Below, one piece after another: positions 35,326 through 44,123 of a DNA stretch of 64,000 nucleotides. The position numbers and the translations under genes are program-made. The stretch comes from Acidobacteriota bacterium (GTDB lineage Bacteria > Acidobacteriota > Terriglobia > Terriglobales > Acidobacteriaceae). Location of the stretch: contig JAJZVX010000011.1 in the NCBI GenBank assembly GCA_021846985.1, forward strand, positions 49,944 through 113,943. Direction: 5' to 3'. The first letter of the stretch is position 1, and every line of letters begins with the position of its first letter. The notes under the pieces are model-generated. The model searched no databases. It saw only the letters and a program-made list of their open reading frames with translations, and was not told the origin of the DNA.

Positions 35326-36333
35326 TCAGTTGGCCAGAACCGCCCGGTAGCGAACCTTGTTCTTCTTCACCTTCTCGATCGCTTCGTTGGCCTTGGCCAT
35401 GGGAAACGGCTCAATCTGCGCCTTCACGCCATGCCGCGCGGCCACATCCAGCATCTCGCGAAGCCGGTAGGGGCTGCCCGTGGGGTTTCCCGTGATGGAA
35501 CGCAACCCCGAGATGAGCGAAAAAACGTTGGCCGATACCGGAGAAGGCGGTACGCCCACGAAACACAGCGTTCCCGTGGGGCGAAGACATTGAATGAATA
35601 TGCCCCAATCCTGATCGGCGTTCACGGTGCTGAGGATAAAATCCTGCGTCCCCGCAGCTTCGCGCAGCGCCTTCGATTCGCGCGTATTCACAAAATTGTG
35701 GGCGCCCAGCGCGTGCGCCTCTTCCTCCTTGTCCGGAGTGCTGGAGAAGGCGGTGACCTCGGCCCCAAACGCGCGGGCAAATTGAACCGCCAGGTGGCCC
35801 AGCCCGCCGATGCCCACGATCCCCACCCGCGACGATGGATTCACCCCGTGTTCGCGCAGAGGATTGTAGACGGTGATGCCGGCGCAAAGCAGCGGCGCGG
35901 CCTGCGCGCTTTCCAGAGCCTCCGGAATGGGAATCACAAAGCGCATGTTGGCGCGGACGCGGTCCGCGTAGCCGCCGTGACGGTGGACGCAGGTCGCTTC
36001 CGCGGCCGGGCAAAGGTTCTCCATGCCGCGGATGCACCACTCGCAGGCCCCGCAGGAGTTCGACTGCCACCCCAATCCCACGCGCTCGCCAGTCTTGAGC
36101 GAACTGACCTCGGCGCCCACCGCGGAAACCGTCCCTACGATTTCGTGACCGGGAATGAAGGGATACTGGCTGATGCCCCAGTCGTTGGAAATCAGATGTA
36201 GATCGCTATGACAGATGCCGCAATGGGAAATGGAAATCTCCACCTCCTGTGCGCCGATTTTGCCCGGCGCATAGTGAAATGGCAACAATTCGGCTCCGGC
36301 CGCATGAACTGCAAGTCCTTGAATTTGTTCCAT
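35326..36333 (-). CDS. Zinc-dependent alcohol dehydrogenase (cinnamyl/AdhC-like)
   Basis: From ATG 36333 the product is 335 residues of the medium-chain dehydrogenase family. The catalytic zinc ligands appear in CGICHSDLH and GHE; the structural zinc is bound by the Cys cluster CGACEWCIRGMENLC. The Rossmann motif is GIVGIGGLGHLAVQFARAFG. The nearest well-known relatives are NADP-dependent aldehyde reductases of the YahK/CAD type. AGGAATC precedes the chosen start; the frame to 36390 adds an unlike segment. The natural substrate is not predictable. Confidence 0.9.
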   Translation of the reverse strand: MEQIQGLAVHAAGAELLPFHYAPGKIGAQEVEISISHCGICHSDLHLISNDWGISQYPFIPGHEIVGTVSAVGAEVSSLKTGERVGLGWQSNSCGACEWCIRGMENLCPAAEATCVHRHGGYADRVRANMRFVIPIPEALESAQAAPLLCAGITVYNPLREHGVNPSSRVGIVGIGGLGHLAVQFARAFGAEVTAFSSTPDKEEEAHALGAHNFVNTRESKALREAAGTQDFILSTVNADQDWGIFIQCLRPTGTLCFVGVPPSPVSANVFSLISGLRSITGNPTGSPYRLREMLDVAARHGVKAQIEPFPMAKANEAIEKVKKNKVRYRAVLAN

Positions 36334-36431
36334 GATCGATCTTGATTCCTCGCTCGGGGTGGCGTCAGACAAACTGAATCGCACAAACACCTACCCCCTC
36401 TCTATGCTTTGATGCGATTCTCTGGCAAAGC

Positions 36432-38312
36432 CTAGTGTAACCCGCTTCCCGACTCAACGTGCAGGTTCAGAATCTGGAAACCGGACACGGCGCCGCCCCC
36501 CGGAGCCTCGCCGGCCAGTTCGGCCGATTCGCCGTTGAGCGTAATGTCCTGAACCGCGCGCCGCGGTTCCAGGGCATTCACCATGGAAAGTGGAAGACTG
36601 GTAAGGGCTTGGCCATCCAGACCGGCCTGGGCCTCGGGGATCAGAAGAGTCACGTAGACACGGTCGGTAGCGTGCTCGGAACGGGCTGCGGCCAGCACGG
36701 AATTCATGCTCTGCTCCTGGGAACCCATGCGCGGCTGATTCAGTGTCCGGTCTAATGTACCGCCATCCGACACAAGAATTCGCACGTTGCCTTCCTCCAG
36801 CCGCGACGGGAGACGGATGGAAATGCGGACATTGTGCTCCGGCTGCTGCCACGGCCGCAGGGTCGCCTCCACCGTCACCGTGTCGCCAGCGTGGGCAATG
36901 TCGCCTGAAGCGATCCGGGCGGCTTCAAGCTGCACCTGCACGCGGTGCGGAATCGCTTCCACGCGCAGATCCAGTTGCCGCACCCCGCCTTGTCTGCCGT
37001 CGTTGGCATAGAGTTTGGCAAATCGATCCGCCGTCAGCAGGGCAAGCTGCAGCGAGCTCGACCCTGCATCGCCCGCCGATACCCACAGATCGAGTGGAAC
37101 AGGCGAGTAGTTGTCGAGATCGATGGTCCCCGTCAGGTGGTAACTCGTGTCGGCGGTGCTTTGGTTGTTCTGCAGCAGCGCGTTGTAGAGCGTGATCAGC
37201 AGAGCCTGCGAGGTCAGAGAGGGCTGGTCCAGAACCTCAACGTTGATCTTCTTGCCGCCCAGCGGTCCGTCGACCGCGATGTGGACGGGAATCATCCGCG
37301 CGCGCGCGCCAAACACGCCCCGGATGGCCGATTCGCGATCCTGGGTAAAGGCGCCGATGGTGGCGCCTGTATTCACAATCTTGAAGGCGTTCAGGGGCGA
37401 AGCCAGGGTGGCGACCACCTCGGTCGTAGTCATCGGAAGGGAAACCGGACCCGCCTGCAGGATGGGATGGCCGCAAGCCAGCAGTTGCTTCGGATCCACG
37501 TAAGTCACCGTGCAGGTGGCCGCGATCTCCATATCCCCGCGAACAAGCTGGGCGCTCACTGCTGACCCCGGCTCGACCGCTTCCGCCGAGGAGCGCGCCC
37601 CGGACTCTGCGGTGGACGAACCGCCCACGCCGCCGGCAGTGACCATATCCAGGCTGGTGCCGGCCATGCGCTGCTGCCAAAGCTCGATGGCCGCCGGATT
37701 GAAGCCGCTCATCACCAGCGGAGTTTCCATGGCCTGAAACGGAGCCGATGGCGTCGCCGGGCTGGAGCCATCGCTTCTGATGCCCTGACCTGAAAAAGCG
37801 CTTTCCGGCTTCGCGGACCCCGCCCCGCGTATCGGAAGGTCGCGCACCTCCAGCATGTCTTTGATGGGCGTGATGCCGGCGATGGGATCCTTGCTGAATT
37901 GACCGATCCGGAAGGAAAGCGAGCCAAGCAACTGCTTGCCGACGTAGACCGGGCTGCCGCTCATGCCCGCCACCACGCCGGTGTACTCCGGCTTGGCGCC
38001 CCGCAACTGGGCCAGAATCATGTCCTGGCCCGGCCCGCGCGACCCCCGCAGAACCCCAAGGATCTCCACGTCCATCGGCTCGGGCTGCGTGCCCTGAAAC
38101 ACCGTCCACGCCGTGGCGTGCAGGCCGCGGTGAACCTGGCTCAGTGGAAAAAATCCGCCGGTCGAGGGAGGCGGCACCGCCGCCCCCGAGGCCGCCTGGC
38201 CCGCTAGCCGGAGAGACGCACATAGGGTCGCCAGCGCGACGGCCAACACGGGCCAATGCCGCGCCCTCAAACGAAGCGCGGTGGCGGGAATTTCCTTCTG
38301 GGAGCTTTTCAC
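36432..38312 (-). CDS. SpoIVB peptidase (S55)-like secreted protein
   Basis: From GTG 38312 the product is 626 residues with an N-terminal export segment (HWPVLAVALATLCASLRLA). The S55 serine-protease signature is GMSGSP at residues 116-121, followed by VYVGKQLLGSLSFRIGQF and IAGITPIKDMLEV, matching the SpoIVB catalytic domain. A beta-rich C-terminal half of about 400 residues, unlike SpoIVB, may be a substrate or wall-binding region. SpoIVB acts in spore signalling in Firmicutes, which cannot apply here; a general periplasmic protease or scaffold is inferred. The ribosome binding site is weak. The gene is divergent from the VWA gene. Confidence 0.75.
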   Translation of the reverse strand: MKSSQKEIPATALRLRARHWPVLAVALATLCASLRLAGQAASGAAVPPPSTGGFFPLSQVHRGLHATAWTVFQGTQPEPMDVEILGVLRGSRGPGQDMILAQLRGAKPEYTGVVAGMSGSPVYVGKQLLGSLSFRIGQFSKDPIAGITPIKDMLEVRDLPIRGAGSAKPESAFSGQGIRSDGSSPATPSAPFQAMETPLVMSGFNPAAIELWQQRMAGTSLDMVTAGGVGGSSTAESGARSSAEAVEPGSAVSAQLVRGDMEIAATCTVTYVDPKQLLACGHPILQAGPVSLPMTTTEVVATLASPLNAFKIVNTGATIGAFTQDRESAIRGVFGARARMIPVHIAVDGPLGGKKINVEVLDQPSLTSQALLITLYNALLQNNQSTADTSYHLTGTIDLDNYSPVPLDLWVSAGDAGSSSLQLALLTADRFAKLYANDGRQGGVRQLDLRVEAIPHRVQVQLEAARIASGDIAHAGDTVTVEATLRPWQQPEHNVRISIRLPSRLEEGNVRILVSDGGTLDRTLNQPRMGSQEQSMNSVLAAARSEHATDRVYVTLLIPEAQAGLDGQALTSLPLSMVNALEPRRAVQDITLNGESAELAGEAPGGGAVSGFQILNLHVESGSGLH

Positions 38313-38487
38313 GTCAATAAAACTATAACCGGCTGGGTGGCTTCGCCGCAGCAGCGGACGCAAGGCCGAGCCTGGAGGCTGAGCCCCGGTGGCGTCACCA
38401 TGAGTCCTGGTGCGCGCCCGGCCTGAAGTGCCAATTCCTGTGTTTTCCTCCGCTTTTTCCCTTATGCTGTTCATCGCGGAGGTTGCC

Positions 38488-39705
38488 ATGCGGCCCATCC
38501 CCCTGAAGACCCTTACTGCGCGCCGTCTTGCCCGCCTTTGGCTTGCGGGGATGCTGCTGGCCCTCGCGGTAGCCCAACTCGCGGCAGCCCACCAGGCAGA
38601 TCCCGGGCAGAATCCTCCTCCACCACCGCCGCCGCAGCCGCAGGATCGGGCTCTGCCGGCGGCCGGCGGACCCAATGCGGACAGTGGAGTCATCGCCCTG
38701 CCGAAAAAGAAAGCCCCGGCCGCTGAAGCTCCGCCTCCCGCGCCCGCCCAGCCCGTGTTCAGGAATCCGCCCGGAGCAGGGAACTACACGCTGCGCATGG
38801 AAGTGCCCGAAGTGGACGTCGAAGTGGGCGTGCTCCTGGAAAAGACCCGCCAGTTTGTCCCCGGCCTGAAACCGGAAAACTTCCGCATCTTTGAAGACGG
38901 CGTCGAGCAGAAAGTGTTGGGCTTCAAGCGTGTCGAGGCGCCCATCACGGCGCTGCTGCTCTGCGAGTTCGCGGCCACCAACTACTACTTCGTCTACGAC
39001 ATGAGAAACGCGGCGTTGGCCTTTGCAAAGCAACTGCGTCCCCAGGATTACGTCGCCCTCATGACCTTCGACCTCAAATCGCGCATCGTGATGGACTTCT
39101 CCCAGGACAAGAACCTGCTCCTCCAGGCCGTCAATTCCCTGGTCATTCCTTCCTTCAACGACCGCGACCTCTATGATGCGATGTATGAAGCGCTGGACCG
39201 GCTCAACCGCGTCGAGGGGCGCAAGTACATCCTCCTCATCGCCTCCGGCAGAGATACGTTTTCCCGCATCACCTTCGACAAGATCCTGCAGAAGATCAAG
39301 GCCACGCCGGATGTGACCATCTTTACGGTTTCTACCGGAGGCATGCTGCGCGTCCTTACCGAGGGCGGCGCGGGATGGGGTCGTCAGATGCGCGATATGA
39401 ATTATCTGATGGCCGACAACCAGATGAAAACCTTCGCCAGCCTTACCGGCGGCATTGCGTTTTTCCCCCGCTTTGAGGGAGAAATGCCCGGCATCTTCTC
39501 GACCATCAACGCCAGCATCCGTTCCAGGTACCAACTGATCTATCGCCCCACCAATACCAGGCAGGACGGCGCCTACCGGAAACTGCGCGTGCAATTGGTG
39601 GACGAGGAAGGGAAGCCGCTGCGCTTGCAGGACCAAAAGCGCAAACCGCTCAAGTACGAGATTGTTGCCCGCGACGGTTACCGCGCGCGGCGCGAAGTCG
39701 AATGA
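38488..39705 (+). CDS. VWFA-related (acidobacterial) secreted protein
   Basis: From ATG 38488 the product is 405 residues with an export segment (WLAGMLLALAVAQLAAAHQA) and a Pro-rich stretch. A VWA-like domain from about residue 130 follows: FVPGLKPENFRIFEDGVEQK, then TALLLCEFAATNYYFVYDM, YVALMTFDLKSRIVMDFSQD and RKYILLIASGRDTFSRITFD. The classical metal site DxSxS is replaced by CEFAA, so metal-dependent adhesion is doubtful. This class (often labelled VWFA-related Acidobacterial) is very common in the phylum. GGAGG lies six bases before the chosen start. Confidence 0.82.
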   Translation: MRPIPLKTLTARRLARLWLAGMLLALAVAQLAAAHQADPGQNPPPPPPPQPQDRALPAAGGPNADSGVIALPKKKAPAAEAPPPAPAQPVFRNPPGAGNYTLRMEVPEVDVEVGVLLEKTRQFVPGLKPENFRIFEDGVEQKVLGFKRVEAPITALLLCEFAATNYYFVYDMRNAALAFAKQLRPQDYVALMTFDLKSRIVMDFSQDKNLLLQAVNSLVIPSFNDRDLYDAMYEALDRLNRVEGRKYILLIASGRDTFSRITFDKILQKIKATPDVTIFTVSTGGMLRVLTEGGAGWGRQMRDMNYLMADNQMKTFASLTGGIAFFPRFEGEMPGIFSTINASIRSRYQLIYRPTNTRQDGAYRKLRVQLVDEEGKPLRLQDQKRKPLKYEIVARDGYRARREVE

Positions 39706-39720
39706 CAGCGGCAAGGCGTC

Positions 39721-39756
39721 CAGTCCCGGCCGCAACCTCCGCTCCGGCCGGGGCTG
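39721..39756. terminator. Terminator-like hairpin between convergent genes
   Basis: CAGTCCCGGCC (39721-39731) can pair with GGCCGGGGCTG (39746-39756) over 11 bases with one G-U pair and a 14-base loop. It lies between the convergent VWA gene and the PDZ gene. No U-run follows, so its efficiency is uncertain. Confidence 0.35.
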
Positions 39757-39775
39757 GCTTCCATCCGCAAGATGC

Positions 39776-42700
39776 TCACTCCCCGGCGGACTTGCAGTAG
39801 GTGGTGCCCGCGGGCCGCGCCGGCGCCGCGTTCAACTGGGTTTCCAGATCCTTGATCCGGGTGACCAGAGCCTTCATCTTTTCACCGTTCTTCTTCACAA
39901 TGGCCAGATATTGCTCGGAGTTGCGGTCCAATTGGTGCAGATGGCTCCAGGTGGCGTAGAAGTCTGCCACGTCGTACGTCCCGTCCACAAGCGCCTCGGC
40001 GGAGTGAACGCTGATCGAAAGCTCCGGATTCTCGTCCAGGGGCAGGAACTCGAGCGTCTGCCGGAACCCCTCGTCCATCATCTCCCAGTCGTCCTTGTGG
40101 CTGAGTGCCCAGTCCTTGTAGTCGCTGAACGATTTGAGGTTCTCGAGAAACTGGAGCTTGCGCTCCTGATCCTTGCGCGCCGCCTCTGACAGTGTCTTGT
40201 CCTTCGCCAGACGGATTTTCAGAACCTCCGTGAGACAGTTGAACGTGGCGTCCTGAATCATCTGGTCGCGCCGCTCCGTAATGCGCTCCACGGCCTTGCT
40301 GGCTTCGTCCTGCCACTCGGCATACTGCTTCTGGTCCAACTGGATGGCGCGGTTCAGGCGCAACAGCGAGTTCTTCAGGCTATCCAGCTCGATGCGCCGC
40401 GTGGCCAGCTCGATCAGCAGCTCTTCGCGCGAGGGAAGCGCCCGCTCCACCGCGGGCGAGCACTGCTTTGCCGGTTGCGCCTGGCCGGGCGGCTGCGGGT
40501 GCGCGGCCGGCGGCGCGGAGTGCGGCAGCACCGCCACGGCGGCCTTGTTGGGATCGAGCCCGCGCAGATCCACGGCCAGGCTGTATCCGTCTGCGAGCGC
40601 GCCCCGATACTGCTGCAGCATCGTTTGCAGGCGCGTCAGATCCTGTTCGGAGCGGTCTTGGAGTTGCTGGGCCTGCTGGGATAACTGCGCGGCCTGGGCG
40701 GGATCGCTGGTGCTGAGCGTGGCCGCGCGCGCCAGATCCTGCTTGGCCTGGTTCAGACCGGCCACATTCTTGTCCACCGCTTCAATGGAGGCCTGGGAGA
40801 CCGCTGCCACCGAGGCCGGATCAACTGCGGCGGCCGTGGGCGCGGGCACGCCGGGCAGATTGGTCAGGTCGATGTTGCCGCTCATGGCTTCGGCGCCGCG
40901 CTCGGCCAGGTTGCGCGCGGCTTCCAGGTCGCCGCTGGTTGCGGCCGCCGCCGCCTTCTCTGAAAGTGCCGTGCTGGCCGCCAGGGAACGCAGCGCGTCG
41001 TCGGTCGCCTCGCGGCTGGGTGGACCGGATTGAACCCAGGCATCGCCGGCTGACTGGCCAAAGTCCACCCCGCCTTCCGCCCAGGTGATCATGGTGTCGG
41101 TGTCGCCGCGGGGCCGGACGATGTAGGTCATGCCCCAGAACCCATCGACCGTCTCGGGAAGCGCCGCCGCCGGCGTCTCTTCGGAGACGGCATGGATGCG
41201 AACTCCGTTCTTCTGCGCCCAACGCGCCAGCGCGATCACCTTCTCGGTCTCCTGCAGTGTGTGAAGAACCGGATAAACGCGCGCATACTGGTCATAGAGC
41301 GAACTGAGCCGCTCGCTGTAGCGATTGAGCGCGGCTTTGTAAAAGTTCATGCCCGTGGCGTCGGCGCCATCGGCCTGGAGAGATTCCACCCCCACCCGCA
41401 CGCTGGCCTGGCGGAAGTGTACCCCCGAGTTACCGCTCAGCGTATCCATTTCCACCGAGCGCGGATAGATCCAATAGCGCACAACCCCCGAGTTGGGCTG
41501 GCGCCCCGCGGCCGCGCCAGCGCTGTTCTCCGCCTCGGCGAGGAAGGCCTGCGATGTCTCGTGGCTGGGAATGGCCGCGGCGGGCCGCGGCGACGAGGTC
41601 ACGAACTTGAGCATGTAATCGGCCTGGAAAAAAACATGCATGATGGGCGAATCGCGCCGCGCGCCGTAGGTGTTCAGCGGCGATTGAATGGGAGGAAATC
41701 CGTATTGGCGCGACAGCGTCGTTCCCGTGAACGTCATGCCATTCACAATCTTGTTCATGAGAAGCTGCTTGAAGATGGCCTGGTAGCGCTCGTCCAGCGC
41801 ATTCACAAAGAGCGCCTCGTTGCCGCCGCCGTTCTTGTACGAGGCAACCAGTTGATTGACCTGTCCGTCCGGCATCCCCAGGCCGCGAAGAATGGAGGCA
41901 TAGAGCACGGGCAGCAGCTCGCTCGAGGCGAGATTGCTGTTGCCGGTGGCCTGTATGCGCTGCACAATCTGATTCTCAAAATCGGTATAGCCCGCCACGG
42001 CGCACCAGCGGTCGAGACTGGCGCGATCCTTTTGCGAGGCGAACACCCGGTACGCGTTGAGCTCTGCGCCCGCCTTGCGGCTCAGGCCCGCGGATTGCAT
42101 CAGGCTGGGTAGAAAATCGCCGGCCCCTTCGTTGTAGGCCTGCATGTCGGAAAAGTGGCCCAGCTGCCACTTCATGTAGGCGCGATAGGATTCGGGAGTG
42201 ATGCCGGCCGCGCGCAGACGCGCGCTCAAAGCGGCCTGCTGGTCCGGGTCGGCGCTGTCGCCCTTGATCACGGGCAGAACAAGACGCTCCAGCCATTGCA
42301 CGCCGTAGTTGGGATCGCGCGAAACGCGGGCGAACTCCGCGTCGAGCGTGGCGCGCATCTGCGTCAGGGGCGCTTGGCCGTTGCCTCGCGGATACTCCAG
42401 CGTGAAGCTCGGATACGGATTCGTCAGAGCATCGGCCAGAAGCGCGCCGTAGGGAATGGGACCGGTCGCATAGGCCGGATCGTAGCGGCCCACAAACACC
42501 GCTTCGCCGCTGTGCTTGTCGATGTAGGCATAAGACAAAACGTTGATCTCGGCCATGCGCTTGGCGATCGAGGCCGGCGGCGTGTAGTGCGCGCTTTGCA
42601 GAAGCCCGTCCAGCGTGGCATTGGCCCGGACGGCGCCCGCGCTGCTGTTGGCCGCCTCGAAGTTGCGTCTTCGTTGCGCCATCCGCGCATTGCGCATCTC

Positions 42701-43564
42701 CTCCAGCACCTGCGGAGAGAGGCCCGAGGAACCTCGGCCGCGGGGCGCCTGGCTCGCCCCGGACGGCGCTGGAGGCGCCTCATCCTGCCGCGTCTGGCGG
42801 GAAGGAACAACGTAATCGCCCTGACGTTCGCCGCCGTCGCGCGTGCCGCGCCGCTGATAAGCAGGCCGCGGTGTCTGGCTCGCATCCAAACTGGCCCCGT
42901 TCGCCGGTCCGCCCGCCGCCGGTTGCTGCGGCAAAGCCTGTGCGGACGCTGCAGGCGGCGTCGCGCTTGCGCTGGCTTCCTGCGCCCCGCCCAGCTCAAT
43001 GGTTTGCGTAATCACCATGTCCGCGCGGCGGTACACAATCGAGAAGGCCTGCGTGTCGGGAATCGCCGCAACGGCCTTCCCGAGATCCTCCACCGTCGCC
43101 GTGATCATCACCTTCTCGCCGGCTTTCAATGACGTGATGAGATCGTCCTTCTGCAGACCGGCGGTGAAGGCCGGCGTCCCGCGCAGCATGCCGTCGATGC
43201 GGACGCCGCTCACCACGGCGATCCCCAGGCGGCCGGCCGCGGCGGAACCCAGATTCACTCCAACCTGCTTCACCTTCCCGTCGCGCAGAACGGTGAGCTC
43301 GTGATTGCCGGGAGCGGCGGAGGCGACAGCCCGAAGCAAATCTTCGCTCGAGGCCAGCGGCTGGGCGTCGAAGATCATCAACTGGTCGTTGATGCGCAGA
43401 CCGCCTTTTTCAGCCGCGGAGCCCTTCGTGACCGCCTGGACCCTGAGGTGAACGTTGGAGCCGACAATGCCCAGCCGCTGTACCAGCGTGGGCTGTTGCG
43501 CCCGCGAATCCACCAGCCAAACAGAAAAAAGCAAGAGGATGACGACCTGTATCTTGCGCAACAT
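39776..43564 (-). CDS. Large secreted PDZ/coiled-coil protein
   Basis: From ATG 43564, fixed by AAGGAGAGAGCGT, the product is 1262 residues. A signal peptide (MLRKIQVVILLLFSVWLVDS) is followed by two PDZ-like units: NVHLRVQAVTKGSAAEKGGL near 35-60, and GVRIDGMLRGTPAFTAGLQK near 125-145. A Pro/Gln-rich linker, a long helical middle (about 280-900) without known domain, and a C-terminal coiled coil (about 960-1250, LNQAKQDLARAATLS onward) complete it. Trp-rich PRGDTDTMITWAEGG sits in the middle. I recognise no characterised homologue. It may be a periplasmic or outer-membrane scaffold. The next upstream region carries the sulfate genes on the other strand. Confidence 0.65.
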   Translation of the reverse strand: MLRKIQVVILLLFSVWLVDSRAQQPTLVQRLGIVGSNVHLRVQAVTKGSAAEKGGLRINDQLMIFDAQPLASSEDLLRAVASAAPGNHELTVLRDGKVKQVGVNLGSAAAGRLGIAVVSGVRIDGMLRGTPAFTAGLQKDDLITSLKAGEKVMITATVEDLGKAVAAIPDTQAFSIVYRRADMVITQTIELGGAQEASASATPPAASAQALPQQPAAGGPANGASLDASQTPRPAYQRRGTRDGGERQGDYVVPSRQTRQDEAPPAPSGASQAPRGRGSSGLSPQVLEEMRNARMAQRRRNFEAANSSAGAVRANATLDGLLQSAHYTPPASIAKRMAEINVLSYAYIDKHSGEAVFVGRYDPAYATGPIPYGALLADALTNPYPSFTLEYPRGNGQAPLTQMRATLDAEFARVSRDPNYGVQWLERLVLPVIKGDSADPDQQAALSARLRAAGITPESYRAYMKWQLGHFSDMQAYNEGAGDFLPSLMQSAGLSRKAGAELNAYRVFASQKDRASLDRWCAVAGYTDFENQIVQRIQATGNSNLASSELLPVLYASILRGLGMPDGQVNQLVASYKNGGGNEALFVNALDERYQAIFKQLLMNKIVNGMTFTGTTLSRQYGFPPIQSPLNTYGARRDSPIMHVFFQADYMLKFVTSSPRPAAAIPSHETSQAFLAEAENSAGAAAGRQPNSGVVRYWIYPRSVEMDTLSGNSGVHFRQASVRVGVESLQADGADATGMNFYKAALNRYSERLSSLYDQYARVYPVLHTLQETEKVIALARWAQKNGVRIHAVSEETPAAALPETVDGFWGMTYIVRPRGDTDTMITWAEGGVDFGQSAGDAWVQSGPPSREATDDALRSLAASTALSEKAAAAATSGDLEAARNLAERGAEAMSGNIDLTNLPGVPAPTAAAVDPASVAAVSQASIEAVDKNVAGLNQAKQDLARAATLSTSDPAQAAQLSQQAQQLQDRSEQDLTRLQTMLQQYRGALADGYSLAVDLRGLDPNKAAVAVLPHSAPPAAHPQPPGQAQPAKQCSPAVERALPSREELLIELATRRIELDSLKNSLLRLNRAIQLDQKQYAEWQDEASKAVERITERRDQMIQDATFNCLTEVLKIRLAKDKTLSEAARKDQERKLQFLENLKSFSDYKDWALSHKDDWEMMDEGFRQTLEFLPLDENPELSISVHSAEALVDGTYDVADFYATWSHLHQLDRNSEQYLAIVKKNGEKMKALVTRIKDLETQLNAAPARPAGTTYCKSAGE

Positions 43565-43942
43565 ACGCTCTCTCCTTGTGCAATGCGCCTTCCCCTGGAA
43601 CCCGGTAAGATGAAAATCCTCAGCGGCCGGCCGGTGCGCGAGAATGGCAAAGGAATGTGCGCCCCGGCGGCGCGCCCAACCGTGTTGCGCCGCTGCAGAG
43701 GCATGGGCGCGGCCCAAAAGACGGGACCGCCAAGAAACCCCGCACTGCACGGCGCAACCGTGGGGTTACCTGACATGACTTGCTCTGTCTCCCTTGAAAT
43801 TGCACGCAGTCTAGTACGGTTTGCCGTCAACACGCAAGCCCATGGACGCCGGCGGCCGGAAGAAAACCGCGTAGCCCGTCCTCGTCCCGCGCCCCTTCCC
43901 GATTTGCGCCATCGGTTGCATTTTGCTACGATCTCTCTACAC
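43565..43942. other. Gene-free region upstream of the cys leader
   Basis: These 378 bases separate the PDZ gene (minus) from the sulfate operon leader (plus). No gene was recognised. They must contain the minus-strand promoter of the PDZ gene. Confidence 0.4.
43904..43932 (+). promoter_or_regulatory. Candidate promoter of the sulfate-assimilation operon
   Basis: TTGCGC at 43904-43909 and TACGAT at 43927-43932 are separated by 17 bases. The minus-10 box matches four of six consensus positions. Transcription would begin near 43938-43940, only a few bases before the ATG of the Cys-rich leader at 43943. Confidence 0.4.
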
Positions 43943-44011
43943 ATGGCGCGCGCTTCCCAAGCCCGGCGTTGTTGTTGCCTGTCGAACATCTTCGACGGGT
44001 GTATGAACTAG
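43943..44011 (+). promoter_or_regulatory. Cysteine-rich leader ORF (attenuator-like) before cysD
   Basis: A 22-codon frame, MARASQARRCCCLS and eight more residues, has three consecutive Cys codons at 43970-43978 and a fourth near its end. A perfect six-pair hairpin, GTCGAA-CATC-TTCGAC (43981-43996), directly follows the CCC block. No Shine-Dalgarno precedes ATG 43943, and the predicted start of transcription lies about four bases upstream, so translation would be nearly leaderless. Poly-Cys leader peptides that sense charged tRNA-Cys are known upstream of sulfur genes in actinobacteria. By analogy, ribosome stalling here would set expression of cysD, whose ATG is 112 bases further on. Function is inferred; the ORF itself is directly seen. 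Confidence 0.6.
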
Positions 44012-44123
44012 TCTCTGATTCCCCCTCTTGCAATCCATCAGATGACGCACCCGCGCTGAACGCCGGTGTGCATCGTCGTGCTGCCGGCCTCGGCGCAATC
44101 TCCCTACGGAACGAGGTCAATGC

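Noticed and set aside
43926..44120. Minus-strand frame of 64 codons over the cys leader
   Set aside because: It has no ribosome binding site or family resemblance and is antisense to the Cys-rich leader.
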